Part shown: positions 26,299 to 33,724 of the stretch, piece after piece
Numbering within the stretch: position 1 is the first letter of the stretch
How the letters are laid out: each line of letters opens with the position of its first letter
Assembly (NCBI RefSeq): GCF_001721645.1
Contig: NZ_CP017141.1
Location: forward strand, 5,270,001-5,334,000
DNA from: Pedobacter steynii
GTDB lineage: Bacteria > Bacteroidota > Bacteroidia > Sphingobacteriales > Sphingobacteriaceae
DNA: 64,000 nt
Reading direction: 5' to 3'
Notes under the pieces: model-generated
What the model was told of the DNA's origin: nothing
What the model saw: the letters and a program-made list of their open reading frames with translations, nothing else
Databases searched by the model: none
Position numbers and translations under genes: made by a program

Positions 26299-26643
26299 TT
26301 AATTTTTCAGTCCGATGTAGACCAGCCCATCCTCAATTTTTACAGGGTAGGTTTGGATTGCGCATTCATCTCCGCTGAGACATTCTCCTGTCGATAGAGA
26401 GAATGTTTTTTTATGGAAAGGGCAGGCAATTTTAGGGTCTTCTCCAACAGAGCCGATCATGCCACGGCTGAGCGCCATTTGTTGACGGTGTGGGCAGAGA
26501 TTTTGAGTGGCGTACCACTCATTGCGGCGTGTGAAATAGAATAATGCGATCTGCTCGTCGCCACATTTTACGCATACTCCGCCATTTTCTACTGCATCTT
26601 CTACGCGGCAGGCTGCAAACCAGTTTGTTGTTGTTTCTATCAT
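26299..26643 (-). CDS. nirD: Nitrite reductase small subunit NirD (Rieske)
   Basis: This Rieske protein has about 114 residues from the ATG at 26643 (MIETTTNWFAAC), 16 bp after the nirB stop; the frame extends to 26709, but that would overlap nirB. The [2Fe-2S] ligands are visible as CPHRQQ and CPFHKK. It is the usual partner of NirB in NADH-dependent reduction of nitrite to ammonium. The small size fits the NirD subgroup. Confidence 0.92.
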   Translation of the reverse strand: MIETTTNWFAACRVEDAVENGGVCVKCGDEQIALFYFTRRNEWYATQNLCPHRQQMALSRGMIGSVGEDPKIACPFHKKTFSLSTGECLSGDECAIQTYPVKIEDGLVYIGLKN

Positions 26644-26659
26644 GATTTCTAGTTTTGGA

Positions 26660-29173
26660 TTAAGCCAGCGTCCAGTCGGCCGCTTTTTTCTGACCCCGCA
26701 TTTCATCAAATTTTACGCTCGGATCTTTTTCTTCAGGAGCATTTACGAAGTGGTTAAAGCGTTTTCGGATCTCCGGATCTTCAATTGCTGTTTTCCACTC
26801 GCACTGATAGCTGTCTACCAGCGCCTGCATTTCCAGTTCCCATTGTTCTGCCATGCCCAGACTATCATTTACGACTACATTTCGCAGGTATTCCATGCCG
26901 CCTTCCATTTTATTTAGCCATGGGGCGGTTCGGGTAAGCGGATCGGCTGTGCGGATGTAGAACATCAGAAAACGGTCGATGTACTTAATGCAGGTGTCGC
27001 TATCTACGTCTGCTGCAAGCAGTAAGGCATGCTGGGGTTTGCTTCCTCCATTGCCGCATACATACAGGTTCCATCCCTTTTCCGTAGCGATGATGCCAAA
27101 GTCTTTGCTTTGTGCTTCCGCGCATTCGCGGATACAGCCGCTAACGGCTGATTTTAATTTATGGGGTGCCCGTAAGCCTCTGTAGCGTTCTTCTATCCTG
27201 ATGGCATAGCTTACGCTATCGTGTAAGCCAAACCTACACCAGGTGCTGCCTACGCAACTTTTTACCGTACGCAGGGCTTTGCCATACGCATGTCCGCTTT
27301 CAAAACCTGCGGCAATCAATTCTTCCCAGATCAGAGGGAGGTCGCTCAGGTGTGCACCGAACAGGTCTATTCGTTGTCCGCCTGTGATTTTAGTATAGAG
27401 GCCATACTTTTCAGCCACCTGGCCTATGATGGTCAGTTTTTCTGGGGTGATTTCTCCTCCTGGTATCCTTGGTACGACGGAGTAGGTGCCGCCTTTCTGG
27501 ATGTTTGCCAAAAAGCGATCGTTGCTGTCCTGGGCGGTATCATTGCCTTTTTTGAGGATCATGTCGTTCCATAAGCTCGCTAAAAGCGATGATACCAATG
27601 GCTTGCATACTTCGCAGCCATCACCTTTGCCCAGGTTGTCCAGCACCTGCTCGTAACTTTTTAGGTTATGTATTTTTACAAGATCATAAAGCTCCTGTCT
27701 GCTTAGGTGGAAGTGCTCACAGATCACGTTTCTGACGTATTTGCCATTTTGCTTCATGGTATGGAGCATCAGGTCTTTTACCATTGGAATGCAGCCTCCG
27801 CAACCTGTTCCGGCCTTGGTGCAGCTCTTTATGGCGTCAACTGATTCGCAGTTGTGTTCGGTTACGGCATTGCAGATGGACCCTTTGCTGATGCCTTCAC
27901 AGCTGCAGATCAGGGCTTCATCCGGAAGGCCGGCCAGTCCTGCATTTTCTGTTTGTGAACTGCCGCCTCTTGAGCCCAGGATCAGGTCTTCCGGGTTGGC
28001 TGGAAGCAGGATCTTGTTGTTTACCGTTTGGAGGAGCATGTTATAGGCTTCTGCTTCTCCAATTAATATACCGCCAAGCAGGTATTTTCCGTCATTACTG
28101 ATGTTAATGCGTTTGTAAATGCCTTTATGACTGTCTTCGAAAAGTATGGTTCTTGCATCTGGTTCGGTAGTAAAAGGATCTCCAAAGCTGGCTACATCCA
28201 CGCCGATCAGTTTCAGTTTGGTGCTCATGTCAAAACCCTTGAAAGTTTTGTCTTCATGGCAAAGTTTTGCAGCAGCAACTTCCGCCATCTCATAACCAGG
28301 GGCTATTAATCCGTAAATATTATGATCGAACAGGGCGCATTCGCCTATGGCAAAAACAGAAGGATCGCTGGTTTGCATATACTCGTTTACGATAATGCCA
28401 CCCCTGGTACCTACTTCAATGCCGGATAATTTAGCTAGTTCATCTCTGGGTCTGATTCCGGCAGAGATCACCAGCATATCTGTTTTTAATTCGCTGCCAT
28501 CATTAAATTTTAATGCAGTGATGCGATCGCTGCCTTCGATGCTGCTCGTGCCTTTGTTGGTGTAAATGTTCAAGCCTAATTCGGCCAGTTTGTTTTGCAA
28601 CATCCCGCTGCCGGCACTGTCGATCTGTCTTGGCATTAAGCGGGGTGCAAATTCGATTACATTGGTCTCTTTCAGGTTTAAATCAATGAGGGCTTTTGCG
28701 GCTTCGAGTCCTAGAAGGCCACCACCTAATACGGCACCTGTCCTGGCATTGAGGGCGTAGTTTCTGATCAGGTCCAGATCTTCTATGGTGCGGTATACGA
28801 AAACTCCTTCTTTATCGATACCCGGAATGTCGGGAACAAAAGGAGCGGAGCCGGTAGCAATGATCAGGTAGTCGTATTCCAGGGTAAGTCCCTTTGAGGA
28901 ATGAATGGTTTTGGTGGTCCTGTCTATTTCTTTTACCGGATCATTCAAATAAAGTGTAATTTCTTTTTCTGAATACCAGTCTTCCTTACATAAAGATAGA
29001 TCGTCTGCAGATTTTCCGTTGAAGTATTCACTCAGATGAACCCTATCGTAGGCCCTTCTAGGCTCTTCGCCAAAAATTGTAATGCTGAAATCGCTGGATT
29101 TGCTTATTATTTTCTCACAAAACTTGTATCCCACCATTCCATTTCCAATTACAACTACTTTTTTATGTTTCAT
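26660..29173 (-). CDS. nirB: NADH nitrite reductase large subunit NirB
   Basis: This 837-residue protein reduces nitrite to ammonium. An FAD/NADH domain starts VVVIGNGMVGYKF with a second glycine motif in GAVLGGGLLGLEAA. A BFD-like [2Fe-2S] domain follows (LICSCEGISKG, then GTGCGGCIP). The siroheme domain has a ferredoxin-like module and the cluster signature CVGSTWC (Cys-x5-Cys) and SGCIREC (Cys-x3-Cys). Length is normal. It is the first gene of the minus-strand operon, and its upstream gap holds candidate operators. Confidence 0.95.
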   Translation of the reverse strand: MKHKKVVVIGNGMVGYKFCEKIISKSSDFSITIFGEEPRRAYDRVHLSEYFNGKSADDLSLCKEDWYSEKEITLYLNDPVKEIDRTTKTIHSSKGLTLEYDYLIIATGSAPFVPDIPGIDKEGVFVYRTIEDLDLIRNYALNARTGAVLGGGLLGLEAAKALIDLNLKETNVIEFAPRLMPRQIDSAGSGMLQNKLAELGLNIYTNKGTSSIEGSDRITALKFNDGSELKTDMLVISAGIRPRDELAKLSGIEVGTRGGIIVNEYMQTSDPSVFAIGECALFDHNIYGLIAPGYEMAEVAAAKLCHEDKTFKGFDMSTKLKLIGVDVASFGDPFTTEPDARTILFEDSHKGIYKRINISNDGKYLLGGILIGEAEAYNMLLQTVNNKILLPANPEDLILGSRGGSSQTENAGLAGLPDEALICSCEGISKGSICNAVTEHNCESVDAIKSCTKAGTGCGGCIPMVKDLMLHTMKQNGKYVRNVICEHFHLSRQELYDLVKIHNLKSYEQVLDNLGKGDGCEVCKPLVSSLLASLWNDMILKKGNDTAQDSNDRFLANIQKGGTYSVVPRIPGGEITPEKLTIIGQVAEKYGLYTKITGGQRIDLFGAHLSDLPLIWEELIAAGFESGHAYGKALRTVKSCVGSTWCRFGLHDSVSYAIRIEERYRGLRAPHKLKSAVSGCIRECAEAQSKDFGIIATEKGWNLYVCGNGGSKPQHALLLAADVDSDTCIKYIDRFLMFYIRTADPLTRTAPWLNKMEGGMEYLRNVVVNDSLGMAEQWELEMQALVDSYQCEWKTAIEDPEIRKRFNHFVNAPEEKDPSVKFDEMRGQKKAADWTLA

Positions 29174-29280
29174 GCTGGTTGTTTTTATATTGTTTGTGTA
29201 TTAGTCAGTTTGTTTGGTTGTTTTTAGTCTTGTTTTGTGATTTTATTTTGGTTGTTGTGTCATTTTTAGTGTATATAATT

Positions 29281-29294
29281 AATATTTCGATATT
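29281..29294. promoter_or_regulatory. Palindrome AATAT-TTCG-ATATT upstream of nirB
   Basis: A perfect 5-bp inverted repeat with a 4-base spacer, the geometry of Crp/Fnr-family sites, lies 108 bp before the nirB start in an AT-rich gap (29174-29450). Base composition makes a chance match fairly likely. Confidence 0.3.
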
Positions 29295-29370
29295 ATTTTA
29301 TTGATAATTTTGAATTATATGATTTTTGTAGTGTAAATATATGATTTTATGAACATAAAAATACAATAAC

Positions 29371-29401
29371 ATGATTTTTATCATTAAATAATCTATTTTT
29401 G
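29371..29401 (+). promoter_or_regulatory. FNR-like site and -7 box in front of cobA
   Basis: ATGAT-TTTT-ATCAT (29371-29384) is a perfect inverted repeat that differs from the E. coli FNR consensus TTGAT-N4-ATCAA only in the outermost base of each half. TATTTTTG (TAnnTTTG) follows at 29394-29401, 49 bp before the cobA start. The FNR-like regulator encoded at 14985-15671 is the natural candidate to bind here. AT-rich context weakens the case. Confidence 0.5.
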
Positions 29402-29450
29402 GTTATATTATTAGTTTGTTTTTAGTTTTTATGTCTAAATATTTATAGAA

Positions 29451-30194
29451 ATGAATAAAAAAGAAGATGATTTTGGGCTTTTTGTGATGGGTGGTGGTCC
29501 TGGAGATCCGGAATTGATCACTTTAAAAGGATATCGGGTGTTGAAGAGGGCAGAAGTGATACTTTATGACAATTTAATCAACAAAGAACTGCTAAAAATT
29601 GCTCCGAAGCACTGTAAAATGGTTTATGTAGGCAAACAGCCGTATGGAAACTATACTCCTCAGGAGATTATTCATGAATTGATCAGAGAATATACCCAAA
29701 CACATCAGGTAGTCGTACGGTTAAAGGGGGGTGATCCGTTTATTTTTGGAAGAGGCTTTGAAGAAGTATTATTTGCTGAAAAACACGGGATTTCTGCGCA
29801 TTACATTCCTGGTGTCAGCAGCATGCAGGCCAGTGGGCTGAGTGGTATTCCTTTAACGCATCGGGGAGCCAGTGAAAGTATGTGGATCATTACGGGCACG
29901 AAGAAGGATGGAAGCCTGTCGAACGATTTGCGTTGCGCGATTAACAGCGCTGCAACGGTTGTTATTTATATGGGGATGCGAAAACTGGTGGAGATCGCAG
30001 GAGTTTATAAAGATGCCGGACTAGGGGATATGCCTGCAGCAATCATTCAACATGCCTCTTTACCACAACAAAAGAAAGTGGTGTGCAAGGCCGGGGATTT
30101 GCCGGCTGCAGCTGCCGGGGCAGGGTTAACTTATCCGGCAATTATAGTAGTGGGGAAAGTGGTGGGGATTGCTCATTCTTCTTCTTTCTCTTAA
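29451..30194 (+). CDS. cobA: Uroporphyrinogen-III C-methyltransferase
   Basis: This 247-residue protein of the SUMT family makes precorrin-2, the siroheme precursor, from uroporphyrinogen III and two SAM. The signature GGGPGDPELITLKGYRVL is at residues 13-30, followed by VRLKGGDPFIFGRG, the GVSSMQASG segment and PLTHRG. It is a single-domain enzyme without the CysG dehydrogenase/chelatase part. Divergence from nirB suggests its product supplies NirB siroheme. Confidence 0.93.
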   Translation: MNKKEDDFGLFVMGGGPGDPELITLKGYRVLKRAEVILYDNLINKELLKIAPKHCKMVYVGKQPYGNYTPQEIIHELIREYTQTHQVVVRLKGGDPFIFGRGFEEVLFAEKHGISAHYIPGVSSMQASGLSGIPLTHRGASESMWIITGTKKDGSLSNDLRCAINSAATVVIYMGMRKLVEIAGVYKDAGLGDMPAAIIQHASLPQQKKVVCKAGDLPAAAAGAGLTYPAIIVVGKVVGIAHSSSFS

Positions 30195-30569
30195 TACTCG
30201 TTACCATCATTCCGCAACTCTGCGGATTTTGCTCGAATCTGGCAGTGGAAATGGAAAGCGCCGATGTAAAGAACATCAGGATAGCGAGTAATTGTTTTCT
30301 GATTGCAGTTTCTGGATTTTTCATAGGATTGAAATTAATTCCTATTGTAATTGAAATCAATGTTTTACCGGTTGAAGTGGACAAATTCAACCCCGGGATT
30401 TGGCTTTGTTTGCAGGTCATTATTTGAATTTGAAAATTCAAGGTTTAAAATGACTAACTCAGGCTGTGCTTCGTCTGCTTAAGCCATTTGCTGATTGATC
30501 AGCAGGCCAGATGGCAGTAGTTTTGGATCAGTAATCAAATAAATTTTACAAAATCTAAAACTTAAAACA
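30195..30569. other. 375-bp intergenic region
   Basis: No recognised gene. A minus-strand frame from ATG 30324 (MKNPETAIRKQLLAILMFF) resembles a signal peptide but has no family and runs into cobA, so it may be a remnant. The right part holds the epoxide hydrolase promoter described separately. Confidence 0.4.
30487..30525 (+). promoter_or_regulatory. Promoter with overlapping palindrome before the epoxide hydrolase
   Basis: TAGTTTTG at 30518-30525 fits TAnnTTTG, and TTG at 30495-30497 is 20 bp upstream of it, a good Bacteroidota spacing. That TTG sits inside the perfect inverted repeat TGCTGAT-TG-ATCAGCA (30489-30504), the position of a classical operator. The start codon is 44 bp downstream. 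Confidence 0.55.
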
Positions 30570-31838
30570 ATGAAGAATAACAGATCTATCCTGACTAATG
30601 TAATTATTGCAACGGCATTAATGCTAAGCGGAACTTCCGGTTTCGCGCAAACCTCGGCTGATGTTAATAACCCAACTTCAATTCGTCCGTTTCCTATTCA
30701 TGTTCCGGAAGCTGCAGTAAAAGATCTTCGTCAGCGTATCCTGGCTACGAGATGGCCGGATAAGGAAACGGTGAGCGACCAAAGTCAAGGTGTGAAGCTG
30801 GAGAAATTCCAGAAACTCGTTGCTTACTGGGGCAAGGATTACGACTGGAGAAAAGCGGAAGCTAAACTAAATGCCCTGCCGCAGTTTGTGACCACAATTG
30901 ATGGACTGGATATTCAGTTTGTACACATTCGTTCCAAACATCCGAATGCTATGCCTTTAATTATTACGCATGGCTGGCCTGGTTCCATCTTTGAATTATT
31001 GAAGATCGTTGGTCCGCTTACTGATCCAACTGCTTTTGGCGGACGTGCAGAAGACGCTTTTGATCTGGTACTGCCTTCAATGCCTGGCTACGGTTTTTCA
31101 GGTAAACCCACAACTACAGGCTGGGATGCAGATCATATTGCCAGGGCGTGGGATGTATTGATGAAACGATTGGGTTATAAACGTTATGTATCGCAGGGTG
31201 GCGACTGGGGTTCTGTGGTTGCGGATAAGATGGCGCGTCAAAAAACTGAGGGTTTACTTGGCATCCATGTAAATATGCCTGCTACCGTCCCTGCAGACAT
31301 TGCTAAAGCATTAAAAAACGGAGATCCGGAACCGGAAGGTTTATCTGATCAGGAGAAAAAGGCGTTTAAATCACTAAATCATTTATATACCAAAGGCGGG
31401 GGGTATGCAGGGATGATGGTTACGCGTCCACAGACCCTTGGCTATGGCTTGTCTGACTCTCCTGCAGGCCTTGCTGCTTTTTTTTACGATAAAATGAACG
31501 AATGGACTTATAGTGGCGGAGATGCGGAAAAATCATTAACCAGAGATGAAATACTGGATGATATTTCGCTTTACTGGCTCACGAATACGGCTGTATCTTC
31601 AGCGCAGCTTTATTGGGAAAATAACGCCAACAATTTCAATGCGGTAGATATCTCTATTCCTGCAGCGGTAACGGTATTTCCTGGGGAGATTTATCAGGCA
31701 CCAAGAAGCTGGGCGGCGCGTGCGTACAAAAACCTGATCTATTTTAATGAGGTTAAAAAAGGCGGCCACTTTGCTTCATGGGAAGAACCGCAATTGTTTG
31801 CGGAAGAACTTCGTGCGGCCTTCAGATCACTGCGCTAA
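30570..31838 (+). CDS. Secreted epoxide hydrolase (EHN domain)
   Basis: This 422-residue protein has a signal peptide (ending SGFAQ), then an N-terminal epoxide hydrolase (EHN) domain (SIRPFPIHVPEAAVKDLRQR, then RWPD). The alpha/beta hydrolase core has the oxyanion THGWPGS, nucleophile Asp in SQGGDWGSVVA and the base His in KKGGHFASWEEP. This is the microsomal/juvenile-hormone epoxide hydrolase branch. It is predicted periplasmic. The substrate is unknown. Confidence 0.92.
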   Translation: MKNNRSILTNVIIATALMLSGTSGFAQTSADVNNPTSIRPFPIHVPEAAVKDLRQRILATRWPDKETVSDQSQGVKLEKFQKLVAYWGKDYDWRKAEAKLNALPQFVTTIDGLDIQFVHIRSKHPNAMPLIITHGWPGSIFELLKIVGPLTDPTAFGGRAEDAFDLVLPSMPGYGFSGKPTTTGWDADHIARAWDVLMKRLGYKRYVSQGGDWGSVVADKMARQKTEGLLGIHVNMPATVPADIAKALKNGDPEPEGLSDQEKKAFKSLNHLYTKGGGYAGMMVTRPQTLGYGLSDSPAGLAAFFYDKMNEWTYSGGDAEKSLTRDEILDDISLYWLTNTAVSSAQLYWENNANNFNAVDISIPAAVTVFPGEIYQAPRSWAARAYKNLIYFNEVKKGGHFASWEEPQLFAEELRAAFRSLR

Positions 31839-31862
31839 AAATTACATCTGGAAAATGCTAAT

Positions 31863-31903
31863 ATAGCCGCAGTGGTCAGGTTTTGTCTGACCACTGCGGC
31901 TAT
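31863..31903 (+). terminator. Strong hairpin after the epoxide hydrolase
   Basis: A perfect 17-bp inverted repeat (ATAGCCGCAGTGGTCAG and its complement, 7-base loop) lies 24 bp past the stop codon. No T-run follows, so it may act as an RNA 3'-end stabiliser or a Rho-dependent stop rather than a full intrinsic terminator. Confidence 0.6.
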
Positions 31904-31968
31904 GGGCATAAGGTCCTAATGAGGTGAGCGGAATAAAATTATTATTTATTTAGATTGATTCCAGTTAA

Positions 31969-32550
31969 TTGTTAGCTTTGGGGAAATCTGATCAAGTGCC
32001 ATTATCTAATTCAAATCCGGATCAACTCAGGCAAGTTGCTGCCCCGCTTATAGAAGAGCGTGGCTTTGAGCAAATTTACCGGAATTGCTGGGAAAATGTC
32101 TTTGGAATTATCTTCCACTATACTCAGGACGAAGAGGTTGCTGAGGAAATTAGCCAGGATCTGTTTGCCTCCCTATGGGAGAGAAGGCATAAAATCACCA
32201 TCAATACCAGTATCGAAAAATACCTGAACCGCGCTGCAAAGCTGGAAGCATTCGATTATTTGCGTACTAGTAATAGTCGGCGGGAACATATCAATTGTGC
32301 TTTACAAAGTCAGTGTTGCTCAAAAAACTGTACAGAGGAATCGGTTTTGTTTAATGAACTGAAAGTAAGTCTGAATCTGTTGCTGGATGAGTTGCCTTGC
32401 AGATGTCGCGAGGTCTATCGCCTGAGTCAGGAACAGGGTATGAACAATAAAGCGATTGCAGCCGCATTAACGATCTCGGAGAAAACGGTAGAATATCACC
32501 TTTACAAAGCACTTAGTTTTTTAAGGATTAATTTGCAGGAATTCAGGTAG
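31969..32550 (+). CDS. ECF sigma factor (RNA polymerase sigma-70 family)
   Basis: This protein has up to 193 residues. Region 2 is at about residues 35-100 (FHYTQDEEVAEEISQDLFASLWERR) and region 4 near 130-190 (LLDELPCRCREVYRLSQEQGMNNKAIAAALTISEKTVEYHL). There is no ATG before region 2. The candidate starts are TTG 31969, TTG 31978 or GTG 31996. A TAGCTTTG -7-like box at 31973-31980 makes GTG 31996 attractive. FecR, a TonB receptor and PepSY follow, so this sigma factor probably drives iron-siderophore uptake. Confidence 0.88.
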   Translation: MLALGKSDQVPLSNSNPDQLRQVAAPLIEERGFEQIYRNCWENVFGIIFHYTQDEEVAEEISQDLFASLWERRHKITINTSIEKYLNRAAKLEAFDYLRTSNSRREHINCALQSQCCSKNCTEESVLFNELKVSLNLLLDELPCRCREVYRLSQEQGMNNKAIAAALTISEKTVEYHLYKALSFLRINLQEFR

Positions 32551-32648
32551 TTGTAAAATAATGTCATTTTCTTGGAAATTCCACCTAGGGAAAATCTTTA
32601 CTTATCCGGCTTATAGATACAGGTGTATGATAGGGGTGCCTGATATTT

Positions 32649-33623
32649 ATGAAGGTTAATAAGGAAGTTATTGAACGTTATCATCGGGGAGAATGTAGTC
32701 CGGAAGAACAGCGAATTGTGGAGCAATGGCTGGATTCGGAAGAAGTAGAAATGAGCTTTCCGGAAAATACCGATTTAAAAGTAATCGGAGATCGGGGCTG
32801 GAGGAAGATTTCCGGTCGCTACCACATTTCCCCTAAACCTGAGGTTGTGGCTAGTCTAAAATTAGACAATTATCGTATGATTTGGCAGTTTGCGGCTTGC
32901 CTGATGCTGGTAATTGGCGCTGCCTTTTTCTATTATTCAAATACAGATTCGAAGAATGAAATTCAAAACCAGATACAGGCTTATAAAGAAGTAAAAACTG
33001 CGAAAGGAGAAAAGCTGATGGTAACGCTACCCGACGGAACAGTGGTTTGGTTAAATGCGGAAAGTGTGCTGCGCTTTCCTGAGAATTTTAAAAACGATCT
33101 GAGAGAATTGGAATTCAGTGGAGAAGCTTATTTCAATATTGCAAAGGATGCTTCAAAACCTTTTATTGTCCACACTAAAAAAACAAAGGTACAGGTGCTT
33201 GGTACGAAATTTAACTTAAGGGCGCTGACAACCGAAACCACGACATCTGTTGTTGTGGAAGAAGGAAAGGTTAAGTTTTCTGGGGATTCGGATAAACAGC
33301 AGGTGATACTGACCGCCAATAAAAGGGGTGTTTTTGATCTCTCAGCAGGAGCTCCATTCCTGAAGACAGAAGAAGTTTATGCCGTTAAATATATCGCCTG
33401 GAAAAACAATGAATTGTTACTGGATAATTTAACCATCGGAGAGGCTGCCCAAATCCTGGAACGCTGGTATAACGTGAAAATAAAAATCAACAGAAAAGGA
33501 TTGCACCTTGAGCGTTACACCGGAAATTTTAACAATCCCTCACTTAAAGAGGTACTTGAAAGCATGGCTTTTGCCATGAAATTCCGTTATCAGCAAGATG
33601 GACAGACATTTGTATTCTATTGA
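32649..33623 (+). CDS. FecR-family anti-sigma factor
   Basis: This 324-residue protein has an N-terminal cytoplasmic anti-sigma part (ERYHRGECSPEEQRIVEQWL), one membrane helix near residues 78-97 (MIWQFAACLMLVIGAAFFYY) and the periplasmic FecR domain with LMVTLPDGTVVWLNAESVLRFP and GEAYFNIAKD. A DUF4974-like C-terminal domain follows (LTIGEAAQILERWYNVKI). It holds the ECF factor inactive until the TonB receptor signals. It lies 98 bp after the sigma gene. Confidence 0.93.
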   Translation: MKVNKEVIERYHRGECSPEEQRIVEQWLDSEEVEMSFPENTDLKVIGDRGWRKISGRYHISPKPEVVASLKLDNYRMIWQFAACLMLVIGAAFFYYSNTDSKNEIQNQIQAYKEVKTAKGEKLMVTLPDGTVVWLNAESVLRFPENFKNDLRELEFSGEAYFNIAKDASKPFIVHTKKTKVQVLGTKFNLRALTTETTTSVVVEEGKVKFSGDSDKQQVILTANKRGVFDLSAGAPFLKTEEVYAVKYIAWKNNELLLDNLTIGEAAQILERWYNVKIKINRKGLHLERYTGNFNNPSLKEVLESMAFAMKFRYQQDGQTFVFY

Positions 33624-33647
33624 TCATCCCTCGCTTAATATAAATAA

Positions 33648-33680
33648 ACCCGGTTTCAGTCGGCAAACTTCACACCGGGC
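33648..33680 (+). promoter_or_regulatory. Intercistronic hairpin before the TonB receptor
   Basis: CCCGGT at 33649-33654 and ACCGGG at 33674-33679 form an inverted repeat around a 19-base loop, 45 bp before the receptor ATG. No T-run follows. It could be an attenuator or an mRNA-processing structure. Function is untested. Confidence 0.35.
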
Positions 33681-33724
33681 TATTGAAAAATCAATTCATC
33701 ATTAATTTAACAACAAACAAAAGT

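Noticed and set aside
30142..30441. Minus-strand frame with a signal-peptide-like part (from 30324)
   Set aside because: It overlaps the end of cobA antisense, has no recognisable family, and its end is not protein-like.
31863..31903. Possible insertion-sequence end or transposon inverted repeat
   Set aside because: Both arms are adjacent, forming a hairpin, with no transposase or target duplication near it.
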